From: Planctomycetaceae bacterium
Lineage (GTDB): Bacteria > Planctomycetota > Planctomycetia > Planctomycetales > Planctomycetaceae
NCBI GenBank assembly: GCA_021732975.1
Contig: JAKFWC010000011.1
Location: 62,001 to 126,000 of the forward strand
Length of the DNA stretch: 64,000 nt
Reading direction: 5' to 3'
In this document: positions 10,523-20,100 of the stretch, piece after piece
Layout of the letters: every line of letters begins with the position of its first letter
Numbering within the stretch: position 1 is the stretch's first letter
The notes under the pieces: model-generated
Database searches by the model: none
The model's input: the letters and a program-made list of their open reading frames with translations, nothing else
Told to the model about the DNA's origin: nothing
Translations under genes and position numbers: made by a program

Positions 10523-10861
10523 CTACAACGCTTCGGTACCAGTTTCACCCGTACGGACGCGGACCACTTCGTCGATCTTCGTGACGAGAATGCGTCCGTC
10601 GCCGACTTGCCCGGTGCGAGCCGAGGTCATCAGTGTTTGCATGATCTGCGGACACAGCTCATCGCTAACCACCAATTCGATCAACATCCGTGGTGTGAGG
10701 TCCACCGAGTAGACCTGACCCCGGTACGATTCAGTGACTTGCCCCGCGCGACCCATGCCGCGGACTTCTGTCACCGTCATGCCTTGCACGCCGATGTTGG
10801 CGAGGGCGTTCTTCACGTCGTCGAGTTTGTGATGCCGGATGATGGCTTCGATTTTTTTCAT
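10523..10861 (-). CDS. Divergent PII paralogue with altered effector residues
   Basis: A 112-residue PII-family protein, the first of the three in transcription order. The fold signature is clear (MKKIEAIIRHHKLDDVKNAL, YRGQVYSVDL, TGQVGDGRILV). Residues that contact 2-oxoglutarate, Mg2+ or ATP in characterised PII proteins differ: Gln39 is Ala (GMGRAGQV), Lys58 is Arg and Lys90 is Arg. Tyr51 is kept but its context changes from GAEY to GQVY. From known PII structures, loss of Gln39 should weaken 2-oxoglutarate/Mg-ATP binding. The protein may be a specialised PII, or a subunit that modulates mixed trimers. A candidate sigma-54 promoter lies 65-80 bases upstream, and the sigma-54 activator gene precedes it by 400 bases. 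Confidence 0.85.
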   Translation of the reverse strand: MKKIEAIIRHHKLDDVKNALANIGVQGMTVTEVRGMGRAGQVTESYRGQVYSVDLTPRMLIELVVSDELCPQIMQTLMTSARTGQVGDGRILVTKIDEVVRVRTGETGTEAL

Positions 10862-10925
10862 CGTGGCACCTGTGCGTCCTGCATAATCTCAGCCGCGGGT
10901 TGTTGCCGTGTGATGATGAACTCTA

Positions 10926-10942
10926 TGGAAATGTCGTGCCAA
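10926..10942 (-). promoter_or_regulatory. Candidate sigma-54 promoter before the PII series
   Basis: On the minus strand TTGGCACG (10942-10935), four spacer bases and TTCCA (10930-10926) match the sigma-54 consensus TTGGCACG-N4-TTGCA except for one base in the -12 element (GC is CC). Transcription would start about 50 bases upstream of the divergent PII gene. The same 400-base gap (10862-11261) contains an AT-richer stretch near 11030-11130 where activator binding is possible, and no gene. Confidence 0.45.
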
Positions 10943-11261
10943 TCGCTGCGTAAAACGGTGAGGGTGGTATCAACCGGGCGGAATCGCAGGAAACACGGCA
11001 TTTTCTGTCGCGAGGAAGAATTTGGACAGCGCACAGTGAAAGGGCTTTCGCTCTTAGGAATGCGACAAGAATTCGGATCAATTCGTGATGTTACGGAAAA
11101 AGTGCGTGTTTTCCGCGAGAAATCAGTGTGTCGCGCGAATGTGACACGGTTTCACGGCTGCGAGACAGGGAAGTGGGGATGTACGCGGTGGGATCGGCGC
11201 GGGACGGGAAACCGCAACCGGTGTTGGAAACGCTTTACTACTGACAACTGACCACCGACTC

Positions 11262-12284
11262 TTAGCGAAACTGATCGCCGTCCAGTCCGTGATTTTTCAT
11301 CAGTCGATACAACGTACCCCGGGGCAGACCCGCTTCGAGGGCGGCCGACTTCACGTTCCCCTGATGTTTGCGGAGCAGGTTGGTCAGATAGTCGCGCTCG
11401 AACTTCAAGACGAACCGTTCGCGCTCGGCGAAAAATCCGGTCGCGGTTCCGCCGACGGCTTCCGTGGCTTCGTCCAACCCAGCACTGGCGACGATTTCAT
11501 CGGGCAGATCATCGAGCGAAATCATCGATCCCGGCGTCAGAGCAATCCCGCGGCGAATGACGTTTTGCAACTCGCGGACATTGCCCGGCCAGCGATAATG
11601 GGCCAGAACCTGGTACGCCTCGGGGGTAATCCCGACGACCGCCTTGCCCATCTCGCGGCTGTATCGTTGGGCGAAATGTTCGATCAGCAAGCCGAGGTCG
11701 TCACCCCGCATGCGCAGCGGTGGCAGATCGATGCGGACCACGTTGATTCGATAAAACAAATCCTCGCGGAATGTTTTCTCGCGAATCATCTGTTCGAGAT
11801 TTCGCGCCGTGGCCGCAATCACACGGACATCAATAAGGATCTCTTCACGCCCGCCGACGCGTCGGAGTTTCCGCTCCTGTAACGCCCGCAACAACTTTGC
11901 CTGCAGAAGTAACGGAAGTTCGCCCACTTCATCGAGAAAAAACGTCCCGCCATTGGCATATTCAAGAAGGCCGATCCGTTTGGCATCCGCGCCGGTGAAA
12001 GCTCCCCGTTCGTGGCCGAAGAACTCACTTTCCAACAGGTTTTCCGGAATCGCCCCACAATCGACGGCGACGAATGGTCCGTTCATCCGACGGCTGCGAT
12101 CATGAATCGATCGTGCGACGAGTTCCTTGCCGGTCCCCGTCTCGCCAATGATCAGCACGTCGACATCGGTGGTGGCGACCTGCTCGATGCGCGTGAAGAC
12201 TTTCTGCATGGCCGGGCCGCTGCCGACGAAATCGGCAAACGGCCGCGGTTGGGGCGTCTCCGGTGATGCTTGCCCGGCGTCCAC
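11262..12284 (-). CDS. Sigma-54-dependent transcriptional activator without sensor domain
   Basis: A 340-residue protein consisting of an AAA+ sigma-54 activation domain and a Fis-type helix-turn-helix. Walker A GETGTGKE lies at about 47-54, the sigma-54-contacting loop GAFTGA at 94-99, Walker [11 protein letters not shown] at 112-121, and the DNA-binding helix-turn-helix at about 298-335. There are only about 18 residues before the AAA+ domain, so the receiver or GAF domain of NtrC/NifA-type activators is absent, as in PspF. The start is GTG 12284, with AAGGTGA 3-9 bases before it overlapping the amt stop region; the amt stop is 8 bases away, so amt and this gene form an operon. Context suggests control of nitrogen genes. 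How its activity is gated is unknown; a protein partner is likely. Confidence 0.9.
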   Translation of the reverse strand: MDAGQASPETPQPRPFADFVGSGPAMQKVFTRIEQVATTDVDVLIIGETGTGKELVARSIHDRSRRMNGPFVAVDCGAIPENLLESEFFGHERGAFTGADAKRIGLLEYANGGTFFLDEVGELPLLLQAKLLRALQERKLRRVGGREEILIDVRVIAATARNLEQMIREKTFREDLFYRINVVRIDLPPLRMRGDDLGLLIEHFAQRYSREMGKAVVGITPEAYQVLAHYRWPGNVRELQNVIRRGIALTPGSMISLDDLPDEIVASAGLDEATEAVGGTATGFFAERERFVLKFERDYLTNLLRKHQGNVKSAALEAGLPRGTLYRLMKNHGLDGDQFR

Positions 12285-12292
12285 ACGTCACC

Positions 12293-13672
12293 TTAATGGA
12301 AAATGTAACCTTCTTCGCCATGCTGATTGATGTCAAGACCCTGCAGTTCGCCGGCTTGAGAGACGCGCAAGCCGACCAAGGCATCGACGACCTTCAGAAT
12401 GACAACCGTCGCGAGGATGGCCCACACGATGGCAGCCCCGGCACCCACGGCCTGACTGACAACCTGTTGCACATTGCCATCCACTAAACCGGCGGCTTCC
12501 GGTTTCCCGGTGACCGCTTGTGTGGCAAAGACACCGGTGAGGATCGCCCCGATCAATCCGCCGATGCCATGAACGCCGAAGGCATCGAGCGTGTCATCGT
12601 AAGCGAAGCGGTTCTTCAACGTCGTGCAGGCATAGAAGCAACCCAGCCCGGCGGCGACACCCATCAACGCACCACCTAAAGGGCTGGCGGAACCACTCGC
12701 GGGAGTCACACACACCAGCCCCGCCACGGCACCGGAGCAAGCCCCCAGCACGCTCGGCGTGCCCCGCACCACCCACTCGGCAACCGCCCAGGCAATGCAC
12801 CCGGTTGATGCTGCGAGGTGCGTCGCAACCAGTGCATTCACGGCGAGAAAACCCGCGGACCCGGCGCTGCCGGCATTGAAGCCAAACCAGCCGACCCACA
12901 GCATTGCCGCCCCGACGGCCGTGTATGTCAAGTTATGCGGAGGCATCGGTTCCTGGCGAAAACCAAGCCGATTTCCCAGCAGCAACGAACAGACGAGCGC
13001 CGAGAACCCGGACGTGATGTGAATGACCGTGCCCCCGGCAAAGTCGAACGCACGATAGGCCGCTTTCGGGTTGAATTCGGAGCACCATCCGGCATCGGAC
13101 CACACCCAATGGGCGACCGGGCAGTACACGATTGTGCCCCATAGCACTGAAAACAGCAGCATCGACGAATACTTCATCCGCTCGGCAAACGCCCCGCAAA
13201 TAAGAGCCGGCGTGATGATGAAGAACATCATTTGAAAGGCAAAGTGCAACAGTTTGGGGATCCCGGTCCCCACTTGCGGCGGGATGATCTGTTGCGTGCC
13301 ATCCCAAGTGGCTGCGACACCGGCCATGCCGAAATGGCTCAGGTCGCCGATGAGACCGACGCCGCCAAGATCACCGCTGAAGCAGAGCGAATACCCATAG
13401 ATTGCCCAAATGACCGACATGACACCCATCAGCGAGATGCACTGCATCATCACGCTGAGGATGTTTTTCTTACGGACCAAACCACCGTAAAACAAAGCTA
13501 AACCCGGTGCGGTCATCATTAACACCAACGTGGTGGAAGTTAGCATCCAGGCGATGTCGGCCGGTTGAAACGTCGGAGTGGCAACTTCCGCGACCGATTC
13601 CTCTGCACTCACCGATGTTGTGAATATGAACAAGACCAGTGCGGTCCACAGACTCGGCTTCCAACATGACAT
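12293..13672 (-). CDS. amt: Ammonium transporter
   Basis: A 459-residue Amt/MEP/Rh channel for NH4+/NH3 in the cytoplasmic membrane. ATG 13672 gives a cleavable signal peptide (ALVLFIFTTSVSAEE), usual for Amt proteins; the frame is open to 13726 but that extension is not needed. The protein has about eleven hydrophobic segments. The twin pore histidines appear in GGTVIHITSG and in FGVHGIGG, and ICGAFAERM is the conserved cytoplasmic-loop region. PII proteins of the GlnK type normally plug Amt channels when nitrogen is plentiful, and three PII genes follow downstream. The gene leads the nitrogen block and shares an operon with the sigma-54 activator. I could not find a convincing sigma-54 promoter in the 93 bases before its start. 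Confidence 0.95.
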   Translation of the reverse strand: MSCWKPSLWTALVLFIFTTSVSAEESVAEVATPTFQPADIAWMLTSTTLVLMMTAPGLALFYGGLVRKKNILSVMMQCISLMGVMSVIWAIYGYSLCFSGDLGGVGLIGDLSHFGMAGVAATWDGTQQIIPPQVGTGIPKLLHFAFQMMFFIITPALICGAFAERMKYSSMLLFSVLWGTIVYCPVAHWVWSDAGWCSEFNPKAAYRAFDFAGGTVIHITSGFSALVCSLLLGNRLGFRQEPMPPHNLTYTAVGAAMLWVGWFGFNAGSAGSAGFLAVNALVATHLAASTGCIAWAVAEWVVRGTPSVLGACSGAVAGLVCVTPASGSASPLGGALMGVAAGLGCFYACTTLKNRFAYDDTLDAFGVHGIGGLIGAILTGVFATQAVTGKPEAAGLVDGNVQQVVSQAVGAGAAIVWAILATVVILKVVDALVGLRVSQAGELQGLDINQHGEEGYIFH

Positions 13673-13765
13673 CGCGATCGGCTCCACAGATGGTTCGACA
13701 GGTTGAGTCGGCGTATTGTGCCGCATGCCGTCAGCCGACGGAAGCGTACTGCAACGTTCGCCGAA

Positions 13766-14698
13766 TTAACGTTGTGATGCGCGGACATGAGCGTCAATCA
13801 CACGCAGCAATCCCGCGTCGCCGGGAGCATCCTGGCCGATTTCCCAGATCATCACGCCATTGAGTTTCTGCTCCGCGGTAAACTTCAGTTTCCGGCGGAT
13901 GAGGTCCGGGCCGTTGAAGTAGGCGCCTTCCACTTCGTTGACCTCGGGTGACGGAGCATACTTCTTCACGATTTCGGCATAGGTAAGGGCTTTGTCGCGT
14001 TCGGTAATTCCACGGCCATAGAATGGTAGCCCCAACCGAATGCGATCGGCCGGCATGCCTTGATCGCGCAACCGCTGTACATCGGCCACAGCGGATTCAT
14101 AAGTGGAGTGCTGTTTCGGTCCGTCGTAGGCCATGAGATGGACCGCATCGAGTGCCAGCCAACCCGCTTTCGGCAGGTTCTGCCAACCGGCGACGGCCGC
14201 CGTCACCGTGAGATGATGCGGTTTTAACACGCGTTTCAGTTCGATGATCAACGCCGCATAATCGGCTTCCTCACGGGCATTTTGGGGATGTTCCCAATCG
14301 AGGTCGACACCGTCCAATCCGTAGTCCTGGCAGAGCTTCAGCACCTCGGTACCAAACGCTTTCCGGCTGGTCGGTGTCGCCGCAATCTTGGGAAACCCGC
14401 TCGATCGGTTCCATCCACCGAGCGTGATCGTCACTCGCACCCCGTGTTGTTTCTTCCATGACTGGAGTAACGGTTTCGCCGCTTCCCATTGCGGATGGCG
14501 AAGCGGTTGATCGGGTTGCGGCTCAATGGAAAAGAAAACCACATCCGTCAGCCGTGAACCGATGGACGGATCAATCGCCGCGACACGGTAGTCGGGCAGA
14601 TAACCGGCGACGCGCGGGTGTGATAAGCCGTCTTGTGCCGATGCGACAGTCGCGACGAGTACCATTGGTATCGAGATCAGGCAGCAGAAGTGAATCAA
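13766..14698 (-). CDS. Secreted glycoside hydrolase family 18 protein
   Basis: A 310-residue secreted protein. The signal peptide is MIHFCCLISIPMVLVATVAS, cleaved after SAQ. The GH18 catalytic signature DGxDxDWE is intact (Asp129, Asp132, Asp134 and the acid Glu136 in LDGVDLDWEHP). An upstream ITLGGWNRSSGF strand and a downstream VHLMAYDGP strand fit the chitinase barrel, and the C-terminal GVMIWEIGQDAPG is the typical last strand. GH18 enzymes hydrolyse chitin, chitooligosaccharides or the GlcNAc-GlcNAc core of glycoproteins. There is no separate carbohydrate-binding module, so a small chitinase or endo-beta-N-acetylglucosaminidase is likely. It is divergent from the kinase gene, and the 200-base gap between them holds the promoters. 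Confidence 0.9.
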   Translation of the reverse strand: MIHFCCLISIPMVLVATVASAQDGLSHPRVAGYLPDYRVAAIDPSIGSRLTDVVFFSIEPQPDQPLRHPQWEAAKPLLQSWKKQHGVRVTITLGGWNRSSGFPKIAATPTSRKAFGTEVLKLCQDYGLDGVDLDWEHPQNAREEADYAALIIELKRVLKPHHLTVTAAVAGWQNLPKAGWLALDAVHLMAYDGPKQHSTYESAVADVQRLRDQGMPADRIRLGLPFYGRGITERDKALTYAEIVKKYAPSPEVNEVEGAYFNGPDLIRRKLKFTAEQKLNGVMIWEIGQDAPGDAGLLRVIDAHVRASQR

Positions 14699-14898
14699 TT
14701 GGGATCGTTCCTCGCTGAAGCTGGCGATTGACGGTTCGGGCAGAAAGCGGACAGACCATCACGAACCGACAGACAGCCGGAAAAGTGTACCGATTCGGCA
14801 AAACAAGTGGGGATGTCCCTCCTTGACTTTTGATTTCCCCACATTACTCTGAGATATGAACCGGCGTTCTGGTTGCGTTCATTTAAGCATGTTGTGTG

Positions 14899-16686
14899 AT
14901 GGAACAAACCCGCTCGTCTCTGGAAGTTACGACTGACCGTGGCGAACCCGAGGTCACACGGTCTTATGATGCCGCTGCTGTCTCTGCTCCGATTATTGCC
15001 GCGCCGAATGTAATCGACCGATATGTCGTGCACTCTCTCATCGGGCAAGGGGGATTCGGCCAGGTTTTTTTAGCATTTGACCCACAACTTCAGCGGCAAT
15101 TAGCGATCAAAATCCCGCGGCTGACGCGTCACTGGAACATTTCATATACGGATGCGTTTCTGCGCGAGGCGCGACTGGCAGCCCAGTTAGCCCATCCGAA
15201 TGTTGTGGCCATTCACAATGTCGGCGAGGTCGAAGAATGCGGCTTCTACATCGCCATGGAATATATTGATGGCGAGTCCTTGCAACGGCGACTGCAACGG
15301 GGACGGTTAACGCTGGCAGAGACCGAAAGCGTCATTGCCGGAATCGCAGCGGCAATGCAATACGCCCACAAACGCGGTGTCATTCATCGCGATCTGAAAC
15401 CGGCGAACGTGCTGATCGACAAGGCAGGTCACGTCAAGGTCACCGATTTTGGCTTGGCGGTCACGGAAGAACTCCAGTCGCAGCATCAGGGAGAAGTCTC
15501 GGGAACCCCGGCTTACATGTCGCCGGAGCAGGTTCGCGGCGATGTCCATCAGTTGGATGGGCGGAGCGATCTTTGGAGCGTGGGCGTTATTGTCTACGAG
15601 TGCCTGACCGGAAGACGCCCATTTCAAGGGGATGATTGGCCAGCGATCCGTGAAGAGATTCTCAGCCGCGCTCCCAAACCCCCGCGGCAGATCGATGATT
15701 CGATTCCGCCCGCTGTGGAAGCAATTTGCCTCGCTTGTCTGGAAAAGGACCCGCAACGCCGACCGACGACGGCGATGGATGTCGCCCGCATCATCTCGGA
15801 CTCGCTGGCCGTTCCGCCTATGCCAAACCCCACCGCCGTTCCTGCGTCATGGTGGTGGGGATGTCTCGCGGCGGCTGCAATCGGGATCGTTGCCGTACTG
15901 TCCTGGACACGGAGCCCATCGAACACGGCGCATGAGCAGAACGCAAGTACTGGAATTGGAACAATTGCCGCGGCATGGATTCCCGGAGATATCGGAGCGA
16001 TCGGTCGAAGTCGCAAGAAAAGCGGTTCCTGGAAGGAAATGAGCCCGTTCTCTTACAATCTGGAAACTCCTGGGAATACGCATTTCTTCGATCCCGTTCG
16101 ACAAGCTTTTCATATCGTTTCGAACACGTACTCGGCGTTCGATGCCGCAGACCAGCCCGATGCATCCTTTCGGCTGGAAGCGGCCGCGAGCATTGATGCT
16201 GCTTCGCACTTCGGTGTCTTGTGGAACATCCAGGAGATTTCGGCTGAGCCATTGAATGCCCGCGTTCGTCAAGACCGCTCGAAAAACGAAGGTTACCTGC
16301 CGCAATTGAACGTCGCGTATTCAGCCTGCGCGGCGTACTTCGTTCCACAGGGCGTTGAGGACCAACCGAGCATACGCATCGGTAGGCTGACTTTTGCCGG
16401 AATCTCCCCCGATACCGTGGGGCTCTTTGAAAATGGATTTGTCGAAGAGATTCCCCTCGAACGGAATGACGATGGGGCCTACTGCAGGATTACTGTCGAC
16501 ATTCAGCATGGGAATCTGGAACGCGTCCACTATGGTGGGATGGCGGTTCCATTCGACGTAGAGAAGATCAAGAAAGCCGTTGTTGCGGTGAATCCACAAG
16601 CTTTACGGTCTGTGGGGGTGCTCGCGGCTTATGGATCCATCGGCGTGAACGAATTCGTACTCTCAACCAAGGAACTGAAGGAATGA
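14899..16686 (+). CDS. Membrane-anchored Ser/Thr protein kinase with C-terminal extracytoplasmic domain
   Basis: A 595-residue Hanks-type kinase. The Gly-rich loop IGQGGFGQV lies near 48, the VAIK-type lysine in QLAIKIPRL, the catalytic loop VIHRDLKPAN near 163, DFG near 182, and the activation-segment end GTPAYMSPEQ follows; all are intact, so it should be active. One transmembrane helix (WWGCLAAAAIGIVAVLSW, about 318-336) is followed by about 255 residues that I do not recognise, predicted to be outside the cytoplasm and beta-rich (possibly a jelly-roll sensor). Its stop overlaps the start of the next gene by four bases (ATGA). By eye the region is less GC-rich than its neighbours. No phosphatase lies nearby. 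Confidence 0.9.
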   Translation: MEQTRSSLEVTTDRGEPEVTRSYDAAAVSAPIIAAPNVIDRYVVHSLIGQGGFGQVFLAFDPQLQRQLAIKIPRLTRHWNISYTDAFLREARLAAQLAHPNVVAIHNVGEVEECGFYIAMEYIDGESLQRRLQRGRLTLAETESVIAGIAAAMQYAHKRGVIHRDLKPANVLIDKAGHVKVTDFGLAVTEELQSQHQGEVSGTPAYMSPEQVRGDVHQLDGRSDLWSVGVIVYECLTGRRPFQGDDWPAIREEILSRAPKPPRQIDDSIPPAVEAICLACLEKDPQRRPTTAMDVARIISDSLAVPPMPNPTAVPASWWWGCLAAAAIGIVAVLSWTRSPSNTAHEQNASTGIGTIAAAWIPGDIGAIGRSRKKSGSWKEMSPFSYNLETPGNTHFFDPVRQAFHIVSNTYSAFDAADQPDASFRLEAAASIDAASHFGVLWNIQEISAEPLNARVRQDRSKNEGYLPQLNVAYSACAAYFVPQGVEDQPSIRIGRLTFAGISPDTVGLFENGFVEEIPLERNDDGAYCRITVDIQHGNLERVHYGGMAVPFDVEKIKKAVVAVNPQALRSVGVLAAYGSIGVNEFVLSTKELKE

Positions 16687-17078
16687 CGACGATCGTAATT
16701 ACTGGTGACGGCGCGGGTGGGACAACTCACATTCATTCGCAATCGTCAAGTTTTTCGCCATTGGCGACTTATGGCCAGGCCACGGTCGTTTTGAGATTCA
16801 CCGGTGGAACAATGTCGCCTCGCAAAGCGGAACTGACGGTGACCCACCCGGGCGCAGCCCCGATTCAATTCAAAGAATTAATTCGGTACGACACCAACGG
16901 TAACCCCTATCAAGTGACAAATGCCTGGAGCAATGAAACTAATTCGGGAGCGGAACCCAACGTCCATGAATGTGAATTTGAACACGATGACGACCCCGCC
17001 TATACATATCAGGCCAGGGTCGTTCTCCGTGTTTCGACATCAGACATTAACTATTCTAATCCCGTTTCGGGAACATAG
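16683..17078 (+). CDS. Small protein translationally coupled to the kinase
   Basis: A 131-residue protein of no recognised family. It has no signal peptide or membrane segment. Alternating hydrophobic strands (QATVVLRFTGG, AELTVTHPG, ARVVLRVSTS) suggest a small beta-sandwich. The central part is rich in Asn, Thr and Glu, and HECEFEHDDDP is an acidic His/Cys patch. ATG 16683 overlaps the kinase stop (ATGA), which implies coupled translation and a shared role, perhaps as kinase substrate or regulator. It ends just before the convergent putA gene. An Ig-like or C2-like fold is a guess. Confidence 0.6.
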   Translation: MTTIVITGDGAGGTTHIHSQSSSFSPLATYGQATVVLRFTGGTMSPRKAELTVTHPGAAPIQFKELIRYDTNGNPYQVTNAWSNETNSGAEPNVHECEFEHDDDPAYTYQARVVLRVSTSDINYSNPVSGT

Positions 17079-17133
17079 TTGCTTCGAGTCGATCTGAGAC
17101 TGCTCGTGCTATCACGATGTGCTGTCGATGACT

Positions 17134-20100
17134 TCATGTTGGATGGGAAGAGCCGGCTGCATCATTCTCTGCCGGGGGGGCAAATCCGCGGCGTAGTGTG
17201 TTTTCGGTGATGTTGACGGGGATCAGGAACTGGTTGAGGTAGTCGGGGCCGCCGGCTTTGGTGCCGATGCCGGAGAGTTTGAAGCCGCCAAAGGGTTGGC
17301 GGGCGACGAGGGCACCGGTGATACCACGGTTCAGGTAGAGGTTGCCGACCTGGAACTCCTGCCGGATGCGTTTCAGGTTCGCCGGGCTGCGGCTGAAGCA
17401 ACCGCCGGTGAGGGCGTATGGGGTGCCGTTGGCGATCTGCAGGGCCATCGACAGATCCTGCGCTTTGAAGACCACTAGCACCGGTCCGAAGATTTCTTCC
17501 TGTGCGAGCGGCGCATCGGGTGGGACATCGGCGAAGATGTGCGGGGAGATGAAACAACCCGCGGCGGTCAGTTCTTCCGAGAGGGGTTCACCGAGCACCA
17601 GCCGACCTTGGGTGAGTCCTGCTTCGATGGTTTGCCGAATGCGGTCCGCAGCCTCTTCGTCCACGACAGGGCCGAGGTCGCTGTCTGGGAACTCCGACGG
17701 GCCGACTTTCAACGCCCGCGTGGCTTCGACGAGCCGTTTCAAGAATTCGTCATAAGCATCCGCGAGCACGATCACACGGGAACAGGCCGAGCACTTTTGA
17801 CCGGCGTAACCGAATGCACTCGTCATCACGCCCATCACGGCTTCATCGAGGTCGGCGTCGTTGTCGACGATGATCGCATTCTTGCCGCCCATTTCCGCAA
17901 GGACGTGCTTCACCCCCGTCTGTTGTCCATGCGGTTGGCTCGCGAGTTCGTTGATGGATAGTCCCACCGAGCGCGAGCCGGTGAAGGCGATCACGTCCAC
18001 ATCGGGGCTGCCGACGAGGACTGGGCCAATGTCTTCACCGACGCCGGGGAGGAAGTTGACGACGCCATCGGGGATGCCCGCTGCATGGATCAACTCCATC
18101 AACTTGTAGCCGATGACGGACGACTGCTCGGCGGGCTTGAGCACCACGGTATTCCCGGTGACAAGCGCCGCGGCAGCCATGCCGGTGAGGATTGCCAGCG
18201 GGAAATTCCACGGGGCGATGATTACCGCAACTCCGCGCGGGCGATAGAAGTATTCGTTCTCTTCGCCGGGGAGATCGAATTGCAGCGGGGCTTCACGGCG
18301 GCGCATTTCCTGAGCGTAATACACGCAGAAATCGATAGCCTCGGCGACATCGGCGTCGGCTTCTGCCCACGGTTTACCGACTTCATAGACCTGCCACGCG
18401 GCGAGTTCAAACCGGCGTTGTCGCATTTCCCTCGCGATGAGATCGAGATACTCCGCCCGGTATTGCACGGCGGTGCGCGACCATGTCGGAAATGCTCGCC
18501 GTGCGGTTTCTACAGCGGCGAGAGCATCGTCGACGGTGGCCATCGCGACACGGCCGATGACCTGATCCTTCTTTGACGGATTGAAGGATAACTGCAGCGG
18601 CCGATTCAAAATCGTCTTGCCACCAATGACGAGGCCGTAATCGTTGCCGAACTCGTCGGCGACGTTTTCCAATGCCTCGACCATCGCTTCCTGATTGGCA
18701 ACAATGCCGAAGTCGGTGTGCGGCTCGTTGACGAACGGCGGCGTCGGCGGAATCTTGACCGGAGGGGCTTTCAAGGCAGCGTCCGCGGGTTTCATCAGCA
18801 AATCCTCAATCGACAGATCCTCGGCGTAACTGTGCCGCAGGAATGAATCATTGGAAGTATTCTCGAGCAGTCGGCGGACGAGATACGCCATGCCGGGAAT
18901 GAGTTGACCGAACGGCGTGTAGATGCGAACGCGGTGGCCGAGTTCGTGGAAGACCTGTGCGAGTTCGCTGGCCATCCCGTAGAGCATCTGCACTTCAAAC
19001 GCGCCGCTCGGTACCTTCAATTCTTGTGCACACGCCAGCGCGTGCGACAAACTTCGCAGATTATGACTGCCAAACGCCGGTCGCAGCCATTGATAGTTTT
19101 CGAGCAGGAATCGCGTGTTCCGTTCGTAGCTGGCGTCGGATTCCCACTTCTGTTGATAAACGGGAATCGGCCAGCCTCGCGATTGGGCCACGACGGTTTC
19201 GTAGTCCCAGTAGGCTCCCTTGACAAGCCGAATCCAGATCGGTGTCCCGCGTTTCTGCACCCATTCGCGAAGCTGTGCAAGATCGCGATCGGCATCTGGC
19301 AGATACGTCTGGATCACGACGCCCACATCACCGTAGTCGCGGAATTCGTCTTCTTCGAGCACACTCTTAAAGATGTCGAGCGTAAGGTCTTTGTAAGCGT
19401 ACTGCTCCATATCGACATGCAGATACGCATGGGCTTCCCGCGCTTTGCGGAGCAGGGGCCGTAGTCGTGCTTTGACGGCGGCCGATGTTCCCGCTGGATC
19501 AATTGTGCGGAAGTGGCTGACGAGGGCCGAGATCTTTACGGACAGATTAAGTCGTGGGATCGGTCCGTTGTGATCGCAATCGGTGAGCGGATGCTCGGGC
19601 CAGGCGTTGACCGTCGGGGCGAGACCGTCAATCAATTGTAGATACTGATGCTGATACTCGTCGGCTTCGATGTCGCTGATGATCGCTTCGCCGAGCAAAT
19701 CGAGTGTGAATGCCATCCCTTGTTCGCGGAGATTCGTCACCGCGCGGAGCACTTCCGGCGGGTTGGTGCCGGCGATAAACCGCTTTGCCATCCTCAGGGC
19801 ATTGGAGCGAGCGTTGTAGGCCAACGCTCGCGAAATGACGGAGTTCGGGCGGATGTGTTCGATGCCGAACTTGACCAGTTCGACGGCCCACGGCAGATGA
19901 TGCCGGACTTCTTCAAAGTATTCCTGCAGGTGCCGCGTGACATCTTCGTGCGATTTCAATCGCGGCAAGACATCCACGAAGCGGAACATCTGCACTTTGA
20001 CCGATTCGTCGGCCATCGCGACGCCGAGAATGCGGTCGTCCCACCAGCGACGCTCGAACATCGTGGGCTGACGGCGTTTCCACTGTCCCCACAATTGGCG

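Noticed and set aside
13673..13765. Possible sigma-54 promoter before amt (a GGCAC sequence in the gap).
   Set aside because: The -12 element does not match at the correct spacing.
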